From positions 45,387-109,386 of the forward strand of contig JALENK010000072.1 in NCBI GenBank assembly GCA_022767515.1: a stretch of DNA of 64,000 bases. The letters are read 5' to 3'. Below, one piece after another: positions 20,097 to 30,517 of the stretch. This DNA comes from Clostridium sp. GTDB taxonomy: Bacteria > Bacillota > Clostridia > Clostridiales > Clostridiaceae. The notes below the pieces were generated by a model. It was not told the origin of the DNA. It saw nothing but the letters and a program-made list of their open reading frames with translations, and did not search any database. Positions within the stretch are counted from its first letter, which is position 1; each line of letters starts with the position of its first letter. The translations under genes and the position numbers were made by a program.

Positions 20097-21242
20097 TTAT
20101 CTATTAAATTCATCAATTTCTTCATCAATTATATTAAAATATTTTAAAATTGCCTTAACTATACGCTTTGAAGCCAATCCATCACCGTATGGATTTATAG
20201 ATTTACTCATTTTTTCATAGGCCTCTTTATCCTTTATTAATATTTGAGCTTCCTCAACTATTCTTGCAATATCAGTTCCTACTAGCTTAACTGTACCATA
20301 TTCAACTGCTTCTGGTCTTTCAGTTACATCTCTAAGTACTAAAACTGGCTTACCTAAATGTGGTGCTTCTTCTTGAAGTCCACCTGAATCAGTCATAACC
20401 ATAAAACATTTATTCATCAGATTATGTGTTTCATTAGTACTTAATGGCGATAATAAATGTATTCTTTCATTATTTCCCAACATTTTATGTACTACATCTT
20501 TAACTACTGGATTTAGGTGTACTAAATACACAACTTCAACATCTTTATTTTCTTCTACAATTCTATTTAATGCTATGCATATATTCTCTATTCCTTCTCC
20601 CCAGTTTTCTCTTCTGTGAGCAGTTACCATAATTATTTTCTTATTTTCAAAATCAATTTTATTTAACTCTTCTTCATTAAATATATAATTCTCTTTTACA
20701 GTGTGCTCCATTGCATCTATAACAGTATTCCCTGTAATATAGATAGATTTTTCGTCTACCCCTTCTCTTAATAAATTATTTTTTGAACCTACTGTAGGAG
20801 CAAAATGTAAGTCAGCTAATGACCCTGTAAGTTTTCTATTCATCTCCTCTGGAAAAGGAAAATATTTATCAAAAGTTCTAAGTCCAGCTTCAACATGCCC
20901 TACCTTTATCTGTTGATAAAATGCTGCAAGTGCTCCAGCAAATGTAGTTGTAGTATCTCCATGCACTAAAATCATATCCGGTTTTTCTTCTTTGTAAACT
21001 TCTTCAAGACCAGATAATACTCTTCCTGTAATTCCAGTTAATGTTTGTTTTGTCTGCATAATATTTAAATCATAATCTGGTTTTATATCAAAATATTCTA
21101 ATACCTGATCAAGCATTTCTCTATGCTGTGCTGTAACACAAACCTTTGATTCTATTCCTTCTGTTCTTTCTAATTCCTTAACAAGTGGCGCCATTTTTAT
21201 AGCTTCCGGTCTTGTTCCAAAAATAGTAATTACTTTTTTCAT
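20097..21242 (-). CDS. wecB: UDP-N-acetylglucosamine 2-epimerase
   Basis: Interconverts UDP-GlcNAc and UDP-ManNAc for cell-wall polysaccharides. Motifs: IFGTRPEAIKMAPL, the VHGDTTTT loop, HVEAGLRTFD, TAHRRENWGEG and DSGGLQEEAPHLG. The longest frame starts at 21254, but GGAGG lies between that ATG and the one at 21240-21242; the latter is preferred, 381 aa. Last gene of a run that starts with the Sua5-type gene or further upstream. Confidence 0.96.
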   Translation of the reverse strand: MKKVITIFGTRPEAIKMAPLVKELERTEGIESKVCVTAQHREMLDQVLEYFDIKPDYDLNIMQTKQTLTGITGRVLSGLEEVYKEEKPDMILVHGDTTTTFAGALAAFYQQIKVGHVEAGLRTFDKYFPFPEEMNRKLTGSLADLHFAPTVGSKNNLLREGVDEKSIYITGNTVIDAMEHTVKENYIFNEEELNKIDFENKKIIMVTAHRRENWGEGIENICIALNRIVEENKDVEVVYLVHLNPVVKDVVHKMLGNNERIHLLSPLSTNETHNLMNKCFMVMTDSGGLQEEAPHLGKPVLVLRDVTERPEAVEYGTVKLVGTDIARIVEEAQILIKDKEAYEKMSKSINPYGDGLASKRIVKAILKYFNIIDEEIDEFNR

Positions 21243-21267
21243 AAAAGCCTCCATTTTTTATTATGCT

Positions 21268-21756
21268 CTAATATCCTATTTTATTTTCAGAAAAATCATC
21301 TTCTGAAATCCATTCTTCAACATCTATAACCCTATAATCTTTTTTAGTTTCTCTAACTACTACCTGTTTTATCCCTGAATTAATAACCATTCGTTTGCAA
21401 AGCATACATGAACTAGCATTTTTAACAAGCTCTCCAGTTTCCACCTCTTTACCTACTAAGTATAAGGTTGAACCTATCATATCTCGTCTAGATGCACTTA
21501 TTATAGCATTTGCTTCAGCATGAACAGACCTGCACAGCTCATATTGAGTTCCTCTTGGAATATTTAATTTCGCTCTTTTACATATTCCAAGCTCATTACA
21601 ATTCTTTCTTCCTCTAGGTGCACCAGTATACCCTGTAGATATTATTTCATCATTATTAACAATAATTGCACCATAATTTCTTCTAATACAAGTTCCTCTT
21701 TCAAGTACTGTTTCAGCTATATCTAAATAATAATTCACTTTATCAATTCTATTCAT
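21268..21756 (-). CDS. comEB: Deoxycytidylate deaminase (ComEB family)
   Basis: Converts dCMP to dUMP for thymidylate synthesis; the family also includes competence-locus ComEB. Zinc ligands in CRSVHAEANAII (His and catalytic Glu) and ASSCMLCKRMVI (two Cys). An additional early CIRRNYGAII segment matches the family. 162 aa. Lies 13 bp after upp and 25 bp before the wecB start. Confidence 0.94.
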   Translation of the reverse strand: MNRIDKVNYYLDIAETVLERGTCIRRNYGAIIVNNDEIISTGYTGAPRGRKNCNELGICKRAKLNIPRGTQYELCRSVHAEANAIISASRRDMIGSTLYLVGKEVETGELVKNASSCMLCKRMVINSGIKQVVVRETKKDYRVIDVEEWISEDDFSENKIGY

Positions 21757-21769
21757 AGCCTTACCTCAA

Positions 21770-22399
21770 TTATAATGTTCCAAATATTCTATCTCCTGCA
21801 TCTCCAAGTCCTGGAACTATATATCCTTTTTCATTCAAGCATTCATCTACTGATGCTACATATATATCAATATCTGGATGTTCTTTTTGAAAGTTACTAA
21901 TTCCCTCTGGAGCTGCTATAAGACACATAAATTTTATTTTTTTTGCGCCATACTTCTTTAATGAATTTGCAGCATCTATAGCAGAACCTCCTGTTGCAAG
22001 CATTGGATCAACTAAAATTACTTCTCTTTCATTAATATCTCTTGGCAATTTACAATAATACTCTACTGGTTTTAAATTTTCTTCATCCCTCGACATTCCA
22101 ATATGTCCAACCTTAGCAAATGGAATTATACTAAGTACTCCTTCAACCATCCCAAGTCCTGCTCTAAGTATAGGAACTATGGCTGTTTTTTTTCCATCAA
22201 GAACTTTACATTTAGTCTTGCATATTGGTGTTTCAACTTCAACTTCTTTTGTCTCAAATTCTTTTGTAACTTCATAAGTCATAAGCATAGCTATTTCTTT
22301 AACCAATTCCTTAAATAGCTTTGTACCTGTATTCTTATCCCTAAGAAGTGCTAATTTATGTACTATCATTGGGTAATTAATTTCGTATACTTGACTCAC
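21770..22399 (-). CDS. upp: Uracil phosphoribosyltransferase
   Basis: Salvages uracil with PRPP to [14 protein letters not shown] and the PRPP loop [14 protein letters not shown] are clear, with the C-terminal [13 protein letters not shown] that binds uracil. 209 aa, normal. Part of the rpiB-upp-comEB-wecB run, with short gaps and ribosome sites before each gene. Confidence 0.97.
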   Translation of the reverse strand: MSQVYEINYPMIVHKLALLRDKNTGTKLFKELVKEIAMLMTYEVTKEFETKEVEVETPICKTKCKVLDGKKTAIVPILRAGLGMVEGVLSIIPFAKVGHIGMSRDEENLKPVEYYCKLPRDINEREVILVDPMLATGGSAIDAANSLKKYGAKKIKFMCLIAAPEGISNFQKEHPDIDIYVASVDECLNEKGYIVPGLGDAGDRIFGTL

Positions 22400-22412
22400 A
22401 AGCCTACCTCCA

Positions 22413-22862
22413 TTATTTAGAATATTTTTGCTCTATTTCTGTAATCTTTTCTATTCTCTGTATATGTCTTCCACCTTCAAACTTTGAAGTTAAGAAAGTC
22501 TTTACTATATCTAATGCAAGCCCTGGACCTACTACTCTTTGCCCCATTGTTAATATATTTGCATCATTATGTTCTCTTGTTGCATGTGCACTAAATGTAT
22601 CTGAACATAAGGCAGCTCTTATTCCTGGAACCTTATTAGCTGCTATCCCTATTCCTATTCCTGTTCCACATATTAATATTCCAAATTCATATTCCTTATT
22701 CGCTACTGCTTCTGCTACCTTTATGGAGTAATCTGCATAATCGCACGATTCCTCTGAATATGTTCCAAAATCCTTTACTTCATAGTTATTTTCATTCAAA
22801 TATTTAATAACCTCACCTTTTAATTGAAATCCACCATGATCTGAACCTATTGCTATCTTCAT
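22413..22862 (-). CDS. rpiB: Ribose-5-phosphate isomerase B
   Basis: Interconverts ribose-5-P and ribulose-5-P. The [11 protein letters not shown] start, CDYADYS, the catalytic-Cys loop [17 protein letters not shown] and [15 protein letters not shown] are diagnostic. 149 aa. 12 bp downstream of the Sua5-type gene. Confidence 0.96.
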   Translation of the reverse strand: MKIAIGSDHGGFQLKGEVIKYLNENNYEVKDFGTYSEESCDYADYSIKVAEAVANKEYEFGILICGTGIGIGIAANKVPGIRAALCSDTFSAHATREHNDANILTMGQRVVGPGLALDIVKTFLTSKFEGGRHIQRIEKITEIEQKYSK

Positions 22863-22874
22863 TTTTTATTCCTC

Positions 22875-23918
22875 CTAAACATTTGTAATATCAAAGCCTG
22901 CTGACTTATTCAACCTATTCATTATTGCTATTCCTATGCCTTTTTCTTCAAAAGCTTCAGATAGTATTATATCTACTCCCATATCATCAAAACTCCTCAA
23001 AGCTTCAAATAAGTTATGGGCTACTTCCTCTAAACTATCACCCACATTCTTAACTACACAATTTTTGTAAAATGAAATATTTTTTTTGGTAGAAATAACA
23101 CCTATCTTTTTTCCCTCATTTATATAATTTTCTACCATTTCATTTATTTTTTCAATAGTTTTTTCATTATTGCCACGTATTATTTTCACCTTAGCTTTAG
23201 GTGCATAGTGTTTATACTTCATGCCTGGTGCCTTAGGGCGCAAATTTTTATTATTTTTTTCAAGTAGTCCTATATCAAGCTCTATTTCATTACATATACT
23301 TTTAAGCATTTCAAGAGTAACTCCACCTGGTCTTAACACAAGTGGGGGGATAACCGTACAGTCAACAATTGTCGACTCTACACCAACATCACTAATTTCG
23401 CCACCCAAAATATAGTCAACCCTTCCATCTAAATCCTCTACACATCTTTTAACATCAGTAGGACTAGGTCTACCACTAATATTAGCAGACGGTGCAGCTA
23501 TAGGTACTTTTGCTTCTTTAATAAGCTCCAAAGCAACTTCATTATTGGGCATTCTAATTCCGATACTACCCAAATTAGCACTTGTAACATCTGGTATTAT
23601 ATCTTTCTTTTCCAAAATTACAGTTAATGGTCCAGGCCAAAATTCATTTATTAACTTTTGTGCCACCTCTGGAACTTCCTTTACATAACTGCTTATATCC
23701 TTATCTGCCACATGCACGATTAACGGATTATCCTGTGGTCTTCCTTTTGCTATAAAAATTTTTTTGACTGCATCCTCATTAAGTGCATTTGCTCCTAATC
23801 CATATACAGTTTCTGTTGGAAATACTACAGTACCACCACATTTTATTATTTCAGAAGCCTCTCTTATATATTCCTTTTCTTCTGATACATTATTTATTTT
23901 AACCACCTTAGTATTCAA
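22875..23918 (-). CDS. L-threonylcarbamoyladenylate synthase (Sua5 type)
   Basis: Makes threonylcarbamoyl-AMP for the t6A37 modification of tRNAs reading ANN codons; tsaD, which uses the product, is at 51-52 kb. The YrdC domain (about 10-200) shows GGTVVFPTETVYGLGANA, KGRPQDNPLIVH, PSANISGRPSPT and LRPGGVT; the C-terminal Sua5 domain follows, making it the long form (347 aa, YwlC/Sua5) rather than TsaC. The KHYAPKAKV linker is typical. Confidence 0.95.
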   Translation of the reverse strand: MNTKVVKINNVSEEKEYIREASEIIKCGGTVVFPTETVYGLGANALNEDAVKKIFIAKGRPQDNPLIVHVADKDISSYVKEVPEVAQKLINEFWPGPLTVILEKKDIIPDVTSANLGSIGIRMPNNEVALELIKEAKVPIAAPSANISGRPSPTDVKRCVEDLDGRVDYILGGEISDVGVESTIVDCTVIPPLVLRPGGVTLEMLKSICNEIELDIGLLEKNNKNLRPKAPGMKYKHYAPKAKVKIIRGNNEKTIEKINEMVENYINEGKKIGVISTKKNISFYKNCVVKNVGDSLEEVAHNLFEALRSFDDMGVDIILSEAFEEKGIGIAIMNRLNKSAGFDITNV

Positions 23919-23940
23919 AAATACTCCTTCTTTCTTAAAT

Positions 23941-24534
23941 TTACATCAAAGTTTGCCCACGTGCAATTTTAATATTTTGTATACATTCCTCAGTATAAAT
24001 TGCCTTTACACAATTTTTATAAATTGTATCTAATAACATATATTTATTTAATCCGCCTCTTTTTATTACTTGGTAATAATACATCTGATTTTGATTATTG
24101 CTATTTCTTTTTATATTTTTTAACTCATCAACCAATAAAGGATATTTTTTACAAAAACTCTTAAGTACAGGTTTTAAATATTTACTTTTAGTCTTTACAC
24201 TAGAAATAAGAATTATTTCCATATCCTCTTCCATTTTATTTGTATGTACCAAAACTATCTTATCACAAATAACTAAATTCTGTCTTGAAGATAGTCCTAA
24301 TGAAAATTTTAATTTATTATTACTACAGTTAAAACTTAATTTAGAAATATTAATTTTTCTAATTATAGCAATCATTATTAGAAATTCCATAATAAATAAA
24401 TAAGTTAAATAAAACCATGACGTCAAAGCAGTCAAATATATAGCTAATGGTAAAATAATAGATAAGGAAATCATTATAATATAAAAATGCTTATTGGCTT
24501 TCTTTTCTTGTTTTATAGCTTTAAATATATTCAT
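23941..24534 (-). CDS. Small membrane protein of unknown function
   Basis: 197 aa. Two hydrophobic segments near the N-terminus (about 19-36 and 42-60) follow a basic start (IKQEKKANKHFY). The rest is a basic cytoplasmic or surface domain without a motif I recognise, apart from several Lys/Asn-rich helices. The ATG has GGAGAAAAT upstream. It lies between prfA and the Sua5-type gene in the same direction, 22 bp upstream of the latter. Confidence 0.75.
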   Translation of the reverse strand: MNIFKAIKQEKKANKHFYIIMISLSIILPLAIYLTALTSWFYLTYLFIMEFLIMIAIIRKINISKLSFNCSNNKLKFSLGLSSRQNLVICDKIVLVHTNKMEEDMEIILISSVKTKSKYLKPVLKSFCKKYPLLVDELKNIKRNSNNQNQMYYYQVIKRGGLNKYMLLDTIYKNCVKAIYTEECIQNIKIARGQTLM

Positions 24535-24555
24535 AATTTTCTCCTTTATGTATTT

Positions 24556-24587
24556 GAAAAGCCCTACACTAAATAATGCAAGGCTTT
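24556..24587 (-). terminator. Probable terminator of prfA
   Basis: AAAGCCUUGC pairs with GUGUAGGGCUUU (G-U pairs included) and is followed by UUUUC on the minus strand, 7 bp after the prfA stop. Confidence 0.65.
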
Positions 24588-24593
24588 GATTTT

Positions 24594-25676
24594 TTAATTT
24601 TCACTATTACCCATTCTCTTCATCTTTTCAGCTTGATCTGCTGTAATTAAAGCATTAATAACTTCATCAAGATTTCCATTTAAGATTTCTTCTAATTTAT
24701 ATAATGTTAATCCTATTCTGTGGTCTGTTATTCTTCCTTGAGGATAGTTATAAGTTCTTATTCTTTCACTTCTATCTCCAGTTCCAACTTGGCTCTTTCT
24801 ATCTTCTGCAATTCCAGCAGAACGTTCAGCTTCAGCTTTTTCATATAATCTTGCTTTAAGAACCTTTAATGCTTTTTCTTTGTTCTTCAACTGTGATTTT
24901 TCATCTTGACATGAAACTACAAGTCCAGTAGGTAAGTGAGTCATTCTTACAGCTGAGTCTGTAGTATTTACGCACTGACCTCCATTACCAGATGCTCTAA
25001 AAACATCTATCTTTAAGTCTTTCTCATTGATTTCAATTTCAACATCATCAACTTCAGGTAAAACAGCGACTGTTGCTGTAGATGTGTGAATTCTACCACT
25101 TGATTCAGTATCTGGTACTCTTTGTACTCTATGCACACCACTTTCATACTTAAGCTTAGAATATGCACCGTCACCTTTTATCATAAATACAATTTCTTTT
25201 ATTCCACCAATATCTGTTTCATTTATGCTCATAATTTCAGAAGACCATCTATTATTTTCTGCATACTTAGAATACATTCTAAATAAATTTGCAGCAAATA
25301 AAGCAGCCTCTTCTCCTCCTGCACCACCTCTGATTTCTACGAATACATTCTTGTCATCATTAGGGTCCTTTGGTAATAATAAAATTTGTATTTGATTTTC
25401 TAATTCCTTTTCTCTAGACGATAAAGATGATATTTCTTCTGTTAGCATATCTCTCATTTCTCTGTCATTTTCTTCTACTAACATTTCTTTATCAGCTTTT
25501 AAATCTTCAGTAACCTTCTTATACTCTTTATATGCATTAACTATTACTTCCATATCAGCATGCTCTTTGCATAGCTTTCTCCATTCGTTTTGATTGGCCA
25601 TAACAGTTGGGTCACTTATCTTTACTGATAATTCATCATATTTATTTTCTATAAAAGCTAACTTCTCTAATAACAT
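24594..25676 (-). CDS. prfA: Peptide chain release factor 1
   Basis: Reads UAA and UAG stops and releases the peptide. The stop-codon tripeptide is PDT in [13 protein letters not shown], and the peptidyl-transferase GGQ loop is [14 protein letters not shown]. The longest frame starts at 25724, but GGAGTGATATC precedes the ATG at 25674-25676, giving 360 aa, the usual length. The methyltransferase that modifies the GGQ Gln (PrmC) is encoded just upstream, as a fusion. Confidence 0.97.
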   Translation of the reverse strand: MLLEKLAFIENKYDELSVKISDPTVMANQNEWRKLCKEHADMEVIVNAYKEYKKVTEDLKADKEMLVEENDREMRDMLTEEISSLSSREKELENQIQILLLPKDPNDDKNVFVEIRGGAGGEEAALFAANLFRMYSKYAENNRWSSEIMSINETDIGGIKEIVFMIKGDGAYSKLKYESGVHRVQRVPDTESSGRIHTSTATVAVLPEVDDVEIEINEKDLKIDVFRASGNGGQCVNTTDSAVRMTHLPTGLVVSCQDEKSQLKNKEKALKVLKARLYEKAEAERSAGIAEDRKSQVGTGDRSERIRTYNYPQGRITDHRIGLTLYKLEEILNGNLDEVINALITADQAEKMKRMGNSEN

Positions 25677-25736
25677 GATATCACTCCAATTATTTTTTTC
25701 ACATTTGTATATTATATCACACACTAATTAAATCAA

Positions 25737-27491
25737 TCAACCATTGAACCTTGCAACTATAACTCTATCTAATCCTGCTAAATCTTTTTTTATTTCAATA
25801 TCTCTATATCCATTCAATTCTAATAATGATTCAACTTCTTCTGCTTGATCATATCCAATCTCAAATGCAATAATACCATCCTTCTTTAATACATTCTTAG
25901 ATTGTTCTACTATCTTTCTATAAAATTTTAATCCATCTCTTCCACCATCTAGTGCAAGCATAGGTTCATAATCCTTAACATCACTCATTAAGGTTTCAAT
26001 TTCCTTGCTTCTTATATATGGTGGATTAGAAACAATTATATCATATTTCTTTTCCTTTAGCATAACTTCTTTTAATAAATCACTCTTTATAAATGTTACT
26101 TGTGCAGATACCTTATTCTTAACGATATTTTCTTTAGTTATTCTTTCTGGTGCTTCATAATAATCTATAGCATCTACTTTAATATTTTTCCTATAATGAG
26201 CCAAAGAAATTGCTATAGCTCCACTTCCAGTACACAAATCACAAACAAGAAGACTGTCATCTTCTGGTATATTTTTCAATACCTCTTCTACTAAAATTTC
26301 TGTATCATTTCTAGGAATAAGGACTCCCTCTGCAACACAAAAATCTAATCCCATAAACTCAGTTTCACCTAAAATATACTTTATAGGCATACACTTACTT
26401 CTTTTTTCAACTAATTCTAAATACTTATCCTTATCCTCATTTTCTACCTCTTTATCAAAATTAGTTATTAGATATGTTTTATCAACACCTAAAACACTAC
26501 CAAGCAATACCTGTGCATCTAGTCTAGCTGTATCAGATTTCTTCATTCTAGTAGTACCCATTTGAATAAGTTCAGAGATTTTCTTCTTAACCTCAATTCC
26601 TTCTGATGCAAGTAATGCCTGTACAGCCACTTCAATTTGATCTCCATCTGGTTCTCTTGTTGTAAGCTTTTGAAGCTTTAATCCTGGTGCTGCAATAATT
26701 TTAGATAATTTTGTATTGCTTCTTCCTAACCATTTAATTATTTCATAAGTTATTCCAGAAACTACTGGTATTAGCACTATTCTAAAAGCCAATCTTTCCC
26801 AAAATCCACCCCAACCAGTAAATGTAAATATGATAATACTAACAAACATTATTAAGAACAAAAAATTTGTCCCACATCTAGGATGAAATCTAGAATACTT
26901 AGTTATGTTTTCAACAGTTAAAGGTTCCCCTGCTTCATAACAAAAAATTGTTTTGTGCTCTGCCCCATGATATTGGAATACTCTATTTATTTCTTTCATT
27001 TTTCCAATACCCGCCATATATAAAAGCAATATCACTATTCTTAATATAGCTTCAACTATGTTTAAAGCAATTGAATTAAAACCTAATTTTTCAAAAAATG
27101 ATGCCACAAATGTTGGTATTCCAACAAATAATCCTACAGAAATAGCAACTGACAATAGCATTGATAAAAATACTACTATCTTGTCTAGTTTATCCCCTAA
27201 TTTATCAGTAAGCCATTTTTCAAATTTTGATGGTTCTTCATCATCATCAATAAAAAACTCTGATGAATAATTTAAAGACTTAATACCTTCTATTAGAGAA
27301 TCTATCAATATAAATATTCCCCTAATTAATGGAATATTCAATTTAGGATGCCTTTTTACAAACGGTAATGTTTTTTCATATTTTACTACGATTTCTCCAT
27401 CTTCTTTTCTAACGGCTGTTGCAACTCCTTTTTTGCCTCTCATCATTACACCTTCAATAACAGCCTGGCCTCCCACATCACATTTTCTCAT
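25737..27491 (-). CDS. Fusion of YqhQ (DUF1385) and PrmC methyltransferase
   Basis: Two proteins usually encoded separately are in one 584-aa frame. Residues 1 to about 285 match YqhQ/DUF1385: GGQAVIEGVMMRG at the start, membrane segments (about 95-130 and 145-165), HGAEHKTIFCYE, RFHPRCGTNFLFL. From about 300 it is PrmC, which methylates the GGQ glutamine of release factors: ARLDAQVLLG, IKYILGETEFMG, DLCTGSGAIAISLA (SAM site) and catalytic NPPY at 489-492. prfA lies 60 bp downstream. No stop or frameshift appears at the join, and the sequence is continuous. Confidence 0.93.
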   Translation of the reverse strand: MRKCDVGGQAVIEGVMMRGKKGVATAVRKEDGEIVVKYEKTLPFVKRHPKLNIPLIRGIFILIDSLIEGIKSLNYSSEFFIDDDEEPSKFEKWLTDKLGDKLDKIVVFLSMLLSVAISVGLFVGIPTFVASFFEKLGFNSIALNIVEAILRIVILLLYMAGIGKMKEINRVFQYHGAEHKTIFCYEAGEPLTVENITKYSRFHPRCGTNFLFLIMFVSIIIFTFTGWGGFWERLAFRIVLIPVVSGITYEIIKWLGRSNTKLSKIIAAPGLKLQKLTTREPDGDQIEVAVQALLASEGIEVKKKISELIQMGTTRMKKSDTARLDAQVLLGSVLGVDKTYLITNFDKEVENEDKDKYLELVEKRSKCMPIKYILGETEFMGLDFCVAEGVLIPRNDTEILVEEVLKNIPEDDSLLVCDLCTGSGAIAISLAHYRKNIKVDAIDYYEAPERITKENIVKNKVSAQVTFIKSDLLKEVMLKEKKYDIIVSNPPYIRSKEIETLMSDVKDYEPMLALDGGRDGLKFYRKIVEQSKNVLKKDGIIAFEIGYDQAEEVESLLELNGYRDIEIKKDLAGLDRVIVARFNG

Positions 27492-27591
27492 TTAATAATC
27501 ACTTCCTATCATTGATTTATTTACAAGACCTCATTATTTTATTATAACATTTAATTAGCAAAGTAAAAATATTTTTTGTTTTTTTATATTA

Positions 27592-27620
27592 TTGACTTAA
27601 ACTACCAACTATGTTATACT
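27592..27620 (+). promoter_or_regulatory. Sigma-A promoter of rpmE
   Basis: TTGACT (27592-27597), a 17-bp spacer and TATACT (27615-27620), 47 bp before the rpmE start. An inverted repeat, CAACTAT (27606-27612) and ATAGTTG (27624-27630), flanks the -10. Confidence 0.82.
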
Positions 27621-27667
27621 TAGATAGTTGTTTAAACATAATTAAACAATTGAAAGAGGTGAAATAA

Positions 27668-27880
27668 ATGAGAGAAGGCATACATCCAGAATACAACCAT
27701 GAAGCTGTAGTTAAGTGTGCATGTGGAAATACTTTTACAACTGGTTCAGTTAAAGATGAACTTAAAGTAGAAATATGCTCTAAATGCCACCCATTCTTCA
27801 CTGGTAAACAAAAAATCGTTGATATCGGCGGAAGAGTTGATAAATTCAACAAGAGATTTAATCTTAATCAAAACAAATAG
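27668..27880 (+). CDS. rpmE: Ribosomal protein L31, zinc-binding form
   Basis: Large-subunit protein, 70 aa. Starts MREGIHPEY and carries the zinc-binding Cys pairs CAC (17,19) and CSKC (37,40), so it is the zinc form, which also acts as a zinc store. GAAAGAGGTG precedes the ATG. It has its own promoter and terminator on the plus strand, divergent from the yqhQ-prmC fusion. Confidence 0.97.
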   Translation: MREGIHPEYNHEAVVKCACGNTFTTGSVKDELKVEICSKCHPFFTGKQKIVDIGGRVDKFNKRFNLNQNK

Positions 27881-27888
27881 AAGATTTA

Positions 27889-27915
27889 GGGAAAGACGTT
27901 GTCTTTCCCATTTTC
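27889..27915 (+). terminator. Terminator of rpmE
   Basis: A 9-bp stem GGGAAAGAC with GTCTTTCCC and a 3-nt loop, then ATTTTCTTT. It precedes the glycosyltransferase gene by 29 bp, so some read-through is possible. Confidence 0.8.
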
Positions 27916-27943
27916 TTTATACAATAAACAAGAGAGTGATTCT

Positions 27944-29053
27944 ATGAAAAAAGTTTTAATACTCACAACCTCTACAGGACAAGGACATAATCAAGCGGCA
28001 GATGCACTTATTGATATCCTATCTCAAAATGACTTTAGCTGTACAAAATATGATTTTTTAGCATCCAACAGTAAATTTATAAATAAATTTATTGTAAAAA
28101 GCTATGAAATATCGGCTTTATACTTTCCCAAAATATATGGATTAATATATAGATTAACAGATACCAAATTTCATAATAAAATATTAAATATATTGTTTGC
28201 TCTTAATTCTAACAAACTATATAAATTTATTATGGAAAGTTCTCCTGATATTATTATTGGCACTCATCCATTTACAGCTCTGATAATATCAAGATTAAAA
28301 CAAAAAAAGAATTTAAAAGTACCTTTTATTTCTATAATTACTGATTTCAAAGCACATGCCGCCTATATAAACAATAATGTAGATGCGTACATTACTGGAA
28401 GTGATTATACTAAGGAGCACTTAGTAAAAAATAAGATTCCTCCTAATATTATTTATCCTCTTGGTATTCCAGTAAGAGAATCTTTTTGTTCAAACAATTC
28501 TATAATTCCTAAAATCAAAGATACTGAATACTTCAGTATTCTTCTAATGAGCGGAAGTATGGGACTAAATAATATATCATATGTTTTTGATGAATTATTA
28601 AAAAATAAAAATAAACTACGTCTTACTGTTGTTTGTGGAAATAACCATAAATTAAAGGAAAAGTTATTAAAAAAATATAATATAGAATTAACTGATAAAA
28701 AAATTCACATTTTAGGATACACTACAGATATAGCTTCATTAATGGAATATTCAGATGTAATTATATCTAAACCAGGAGGATTGACAGTAACAGAATCCAT
28801 CATTAAAAATTTACCATTAATAATTCCATTTATAATACCTGGACAAGAAACAGATAATGCTAATTTTTTATCTACTGAGGGCTACTCTTTCTATATTCAT
28901 AAATATAAAGAAATAAATCCATTAATTGATAAACTTATAGAACAACCTCATATTTTATTAGATAAAAAAAATAAATTAAATGAATTATCTTCAATTTATT
29001 CAATACGAAATATTGTAGATATTTGCAATAAATTAATAGAGGAACACAAATAA
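27944..29053 (+). CDS. UgtP/MGDG-synthase family glycosyltransferase
   Basis: Family 28 glycosyltransferase of the MGDG synthase / UgtP type, which adds sugars to diacylglycerol to make glycolipids and lipoteichoic acid anchors. N-terminal STGQGHNQAADAL (lipid acceptor side), GTHPFTA, and a C-terminal donor site with SGSMGLNN and SKPGGLTVTESI. The longest frame begins at 27899, within the rpmE terminator; the ATG at 27944, after AGAGAGTGATTCT, gives 369 aa. An LTA-synthase-type gene at 55-57 kb may use its product. Confidence 0.9.
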   Translation: MKKVLILTTSTGQGHNQAADALIDILSQNDFSCTKYDFLASNSKFINKFIVKSYEISALYFPKIYGLIYRLTDTKFHNKILNILFALNSNKLYKFIMESSPDIIIGTHPFTALIISRLKQKKNLKVPFISIITDFKAHAAYINNNVDAYITGSDYTKEHLVKNKIPPNIIYPLGIPVRESFCSNNSIIPKIKDTEYFSILLMSGSMGLNNISYVFDELLKNKNKLRLTVVCGNNHKLKEKLLKKYNIELTDKKIHILGYTTDIASLMEYSDVIISKPGGLTVTESIIKNLPLIIPFIIPGQETDNANFLSTEGYSFYIHKYKEINPLIDKLIEQPHILLDKKNKLNELSSIYSIRNIVDICNKLIEEHK

Positions 29054-29072
29054 ATACATTCCTCTATTTTTT
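29035..29072. terminator. Terminator between the UgtP-like gene and rho
   Basis: A 10-bp stem AATAGAGGAA with TTCCTCTATT and a 14-nt loop, followed by TTTT. It spans the ends of two convergent genes. Confidence 0.78.
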
Positions 29073-30431
29073 ATTTATATTTTTTTGAAATATACTAATA
29101 TACTCTTTATTATTTTTAGTTTTTGATAACATATTTATTAAATTTTCAGTAGTTGTTTCAATATTTCCCTCATTATACATACTCTTTCTTATATTGAATG
29201 CTACTTCCTTTTCATCATCGTCTAACAATAAATCTTCTTTTCTAGTTCCTGATTTATAAATATCAATAGCAGGAAAAATTCTTCTTTCTTGAAGCTTTCT
29301 ATCTAAGTGTACTTCCATGTTTCCAGTACCTTTAAACTCTTCAAAAATCATATCATCCATTCTTGAGCCAGTATCTACTAATGCTGTAGCTAATATAGTT
29401 AAGCTTCCACCATTTTCTATATTTCTAGCAGCTCCAAAAAATTTTTTTGGCATAATTAATGCACTAGGGTCTAATCCACCAGATAGTGTTCTTCCTGATG
29501 GTGTTACAGTCAAATTATAAGCTCTTGCAAGTCTTGTTAAACTATCTAAAAGAATTACAACATCCTTTTGTTGTTCTACCATTCTCTTAGCTCTTTCTAA
29601 AACTATTTGAGAAACCTTTGCATGATTTTGAGGTTCTTCATCAAAAGTTGAGTATATAACTTCTCCATCTATACTTCTCTGCATATCTGTAACCTCTTCT
29701 GGTCTTTCATCAATAAGTAAGACTATAAGCTTTACTTCTGGATTATTAGAAATAATGCTCTGAGCTACCTTCTTTAATAAAGTTGTCTTTCCTGCCTTAG
29801 GTGGTGCTACAATAATTCCTCTTTGTCCTTTACCAATAGGACAAATTATATCCATTAATCTTGATGATAAATCATTCTTGTTTCCTGTCTCTAATCTCAG
29901 TCTTTCAGTAGGATAGATTGGTACTAAATATTCAAAGTTTTTTCTACCAATTGCCTTTTCAGGTGATTCTCCGTTTACCTTATCAACAAATAATAATGCT
30001 TTAAATTTTTCACCCTCCTTAGCTTCTCTAACCTTACCAGATACTTCATCTCCAGTTTTCAAATTGAATCTTCTTATTTGTGAAGGAGATACATATACAT
30101 CCTCACTACTTGTTAGATAATTTTTGCATCTTAAAAATCCAAAACTATTATTTTCTAATATTTCTAATATTCCTTTTACATATTCCTGTTCTTTTGGTAT
30201 AGATTTTAGTTCTTCTTTTTTAGCAGCATTTTGAACTTCATTTTTAGGCGCTATTTTTTCTTTTAATATCACACCATTTTTTTCTATTGAATTAGCTTTT
30301 AATAAAAGTATCTCCTCAATTAACTCTGATTTTTTATATTTTGATAAATTTTTAATTTCAAGACCTTTAGCCACTTCCTTTAATTCTGCTAATGTCATAT
30401 TTTCATATTCTTGTTTATTCAATATTGGCAC
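29064..30431 (-). CDS. rho: Transcription termination factor Rho
   Basis: Hexameric RNA helicase that ends transcription. Order: Rho_N helices ([18 protein letters not shown]), a Lys/Glu-rich linker (about 55-90), the RNA-binding CSD with GFLRCKNY and [12 protein letters not shown], Walker [13 protein letters not shown], Walker [18 protein letters not shown]-loop GTRKEDLL. 455 aa. ATG at 30431. Next to rpmE and a glycosyltransferase. Confidence 0.97.
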   Translation of the reverse strand: MPILNKQEYENMTLAELKEVAKGLEIKNLSKYKKSELIEEILLLKANSIEKNGVILKEKIAPKNEVQNAAKKEELKSIPKEQEYVKGILEILENNSFGFLRCKNYLTSSEDVYVSPSQIRRFNLKTGDEVSGKVREAKEGEKFKALLFVDKVNGESPEKAIGRKNFEYLVPIYPTERLRLETGNKNDLSSRLMDIICPIGKGQRGIIVAPPKAGKTTLLKKVAQSIISNNPEVKLIVLLIDERPEEVTDMQRSIDGEVIYSTFDEEPQNHAKVSQIVLERAKRMVEQQKDVVILLDSLTRLARAYNLTVTPSGRTLSGGLDPSALIMPKKFFGAARNIENGGSLTILATALVDTGSRMDDMIFEEFKGTGNMEVHLDRKLQERRIFPAIDIYKSGTRKEDLLLDDDEKEVAFNIRKSMYNEGNIETTTENLINMLSKTKNNKEYISIFQKNINKK

Positions 30432-30517
30432 TAAATAGCCTCCCCTTTCTATCCTATATAATTATGTAATTTGGAAAATTTAATTAAACCTAGAATTTTT
30501 ATGAAGTGATGTTAGAC

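Noticed and set aside
27589..27852. Antisense frame over rpmE
   Set aside because: rpmE on the plus strand has promoter, ribosome site and family match; the antisense frame is a shadow.
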